Shown in pieces: positions 62,855 to 64,000 of a stretch of 64,000 bases of DNA. Each line of letters opens with the position of its first letter. Within the stretch, counting starts at the first letter, position 1. A program made the position numbers and the translations under genes. The notes below the pieces were generated by a model. It had not been told where the DNA came from. It saw only the letters and a program-made list of their open reading frames with translations, and did not search any database. The DNA lies in assembly GCF_020164485.1 (NCBI RefSeq), contig NZ_JAIQZA010000014.1:35577-99576 (forward strand), written 5' to 3'. Origin of the DNA: Salegentibacter tibetensis. GTDB taxonomy: Bacteria > Bacteroidota > Bacteroidia > Flavobacteriales > Flavobacteriaceae.

Positions 62855-62878
62855 ATATAATTGATATATCAATTATAT
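62855..62878 (+). promoter_or_regulatory. 24-bp perfect palindrome, likely MarR operator
   Basis: ATATAATTGATA (62855-62866) followed by its exact reverse complement TATCAATTATAT (62867-62878). The core TTGATATATCAA resembles MarR-family sites. It lies 20 nt before the MarR start. Confidence 0.75.
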
Positions 62879-62897
62879 TTACAACAATAATAAACCT

Positions 62898-63335
62898 ATG
62901 GAATACAAAGCATCTTCTGAAACTATTTTCTACCAAATAGAAAAAGCTATAAAGCAATACCGAGTAATGGCACAAGGAAACTTGAACAAACTCGAATATA
63001 AAGTAACAATAAACCAAATTCTACTAATGTTGCAAATCGATAGAAACCCTGAGATTAGTCAGGTAGAATTAGCAGAACTTTTATTTAAAGATGTTGCTTC
63101 TGTAACTCGAATGATTGAACTTTTGGTGAAAAGAAACTTCTTACTGCGAGAAGAGGATAAAAAAGACCGAAGAAAAAAAGCTTTAAAAACTACCGATAAA
63201 GGAAAACGAGTTTTGGAATTAGCAATTCCTATTATCAAAAAAAACAGAGAAATTGCTCAAAATGATATAACCGAAGAAGAAAAGGAAATCCTTTTTAAGC
63301 TATTGGGGAAAATAATATTAAACACTTCAAAATGA
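62898..63335 (+). CDS. MarR-family transcriptional regulator
   Basis: A 145-residue winged-helix regulator. MarR pattern: LEYKVTINQILLMLQIDRNP, ISQVELAELLFKDVASVTRM (recognition helix region), IELLVKRNFLLREEDKKDRR (wing with D-x-R) and ALKTTDKGKRVLELAIPIIK. It probably represses itself and the overlapping serine hydrolase gene (ATGA overlap) through the palindrome just upstream, with a small-molecule ligand as signal. Confidence 0.92.
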   Translation: MEYKASSETIFYQIEKAIKQYRVMAQGNLNKLEYKVTINQILLMLQIDRNPEISQVELAELLFKDVASVTRMIELLVKRNFLLREEDKKDRRKKALKTTDKGKRVLELAIPIIKKNREIAQNDITEEEKEILFKLLGKIILNTSK

Positions 63336-63904
63336 AGAAACTAATCACAACACTAATCCTTTTTTCTTGTCTCACTTCTTGTAAAACCACTACCAAATAT
63401 GGCAAAGAAGTTGAGACAAAAAAAGCAATTGAATTAGACAGCTTATTTAAAGAATATCACAAAGTTGGAAAATTTAATGGAAATGTTTTAGTCGCTGAAA
63501 ATGGTAAAATTATATATGAAAACAGTTTTGGCTACTCCAACGAAGAAAACAAAATCCCTCTAAACTTGGAATCGATTTTTGATTTAGCATCGCTTTCAAA
63601 ACAATTTACAGCTACTGGAATTGTACTTTTAAACGAGAAGGAAAAGTTATCATACAATGATGATATAAGTAAATATATACCCGAACTAAATCATTATAAA
63701 GGAATCACAATTAAAAACCTTTTAAATCATACAAGTGGACTTCCGGATTATGAAGAAGTATTTAAAGAATATTGGGATAAAAGCAAAATCGCTACCAATG
63801 CTGATTTAATTAGCTTGTTTGAAAAAGTTAAACCAAAAACCTATTTTACAGCAAGGAAAAAATTTGAATATAGTACAATACTCCCCATCTGTAAGACAGT
63901 TTAA
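63332..63904 (+). pseudogene. Serine hydrolase (class C beta-lactamase-like) lipoprotein, interrupted by an IS element
   Basis: The first ~183 codons encode a lipoprotein (MKKLITTLILFSCLTSC) with a beta-lactamase/DD-peptidase fold. The nucleophile motif is in FDLASLSKQFTATGIVLL (S-x-x-K) and LLNHTSGLPDYEEVFK matches the family. At ARKKFEYS the family normally continues with the Y-S-N-x-x-Y motif, but here the sequence changes to TILPICKTV and stops. The break coincides with IS3-family sequence, so the gene is truncated by insertion and the product would lack the second catalytic motif. Confidence 0.88.
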
Positions 63905-64000
63905 AGATATTTATAATTATTTATGATGCTATTTTTTTGAGGTTATAAATTTGATCAGGTGGTACTTTTCCTATTTCTGTATGTCTTCTCTTGGTATTGT
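63876..64000. mobile_element. IS3-family insertion sequence, partial (runs off the window)
   Basis: The junction lies between ~63876 and 63890 where the hydrolase reading ends. The word TGTAAGACAG at 63890 may be the terminal inverted repeat (IS3 ends begin with TG). The transposase C-terminus is encoded on the minus strand. Only ~120 nt of the element are inside the window. Confidence 0.75.
63921..64000 (-). CDS. IS3-family transposase OrfB, C-terminal fragment
   Basis: The minus strand reads NTKRRHTEIGKVPPDQIYNL then KKIAS and a stop. This matches the C-terminal end of IS3-family OrfB (YNxxRxH-x-x-IGy-x-P-x-x). The rest, including the DDE residues, lies beyond the right end of the window. 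Only 25 residues are visible. Confidence 0.8.
   Translation of the reverse strand, partial: NTKRRHTEIGKVPPDQIYNLKKIAS

Overview
The window is a chromosomal segment of a Flavobacteriaceae-type bacterium (phylum Bacteroidota). Supporting signs are a type IX secretion C-terminal sorting domain, TAnnTTTG-type -7 promoter boxes, an OlsF-like fused ornithine-lipid acyltransferase, the serS-TPR-DUF4286-rsmA-mgtE gene order, and low GC. I cannot fix the genus; a Gramella/Salegentibacter-like relative would fit.

Layout. 1-42 kb is mostly core: the end of radA, a decayed RelE/ParE-type toxin-antitoxin pair, cell-envelope lipoproteins (M23 peptidase, OmpA-like, Ig-like), xth, a large T9SS-secreted protein, glyS, comF, a ligase-associated DNA repair operon (LigC-type ligase, Lhr-like helicase, MBL exonuclease), fbp, two tandem GNAT genes, an aspartate kinase, the OlsF-like acyltransferase, a small arsenate-reductase/DUF6428 unit, then mgtE, rsmA, serS, ribF, pth, rplY and prs. 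Intergenic gaps here carry short palindromic repeats in several diverged copies. At 42.0 kb a tRNA-Leu(CAA) is followed by a tyrosine integrase, which marks an island boundary. 44.4-51.7 kb is a complete thiamin operon behind a TPP riboswitch (thiS, thiC, a TenI-like gene, thiD, thiE, thiG, thiH, thiF-like). metE behind a cobalamin riboswitch follows at 52.9-55.6 kb.

55.6-64.0 kb is accessory DNA: a diverged duplicated noncoding element, an excisionase-like HTH gene with an unknown partner, a Xre-RES toxin-antitoxin pair, and the most notable locus of the window. That locus (59.85-62.0 kb, minus strand) has an ECF-type sigma factor gene with an extra C-terminal helix-turn-helix, translationally coupled to a small Cas12f/TnpB-like protein. 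The RuvC-I Asp and RuvC-II Glu of the latter are replaced (Ser, Val), and it ends before the zinc finger and RuvC-III. Directly downstream, on the same strand, lie two tandem ~80-nt copies of a structured RNA scaffold with a compensatory base-pair change, each followed by a different sequence. This matches the organisation expected for an RNA-guided transcription system in which nuclease-dead Cas12f and a guide RNA recruit a dedicated sigma factor. Upstream is a long hairpin element that shares a 9-nt word with the end of the scaffold. The window ends with a MarR gene on a 24-bp perfect palindrome and a serine hydrolase gene interrupted by an IS3-family element.

All calls come from reading the sequence and recalled family knowledge; no searches were run.
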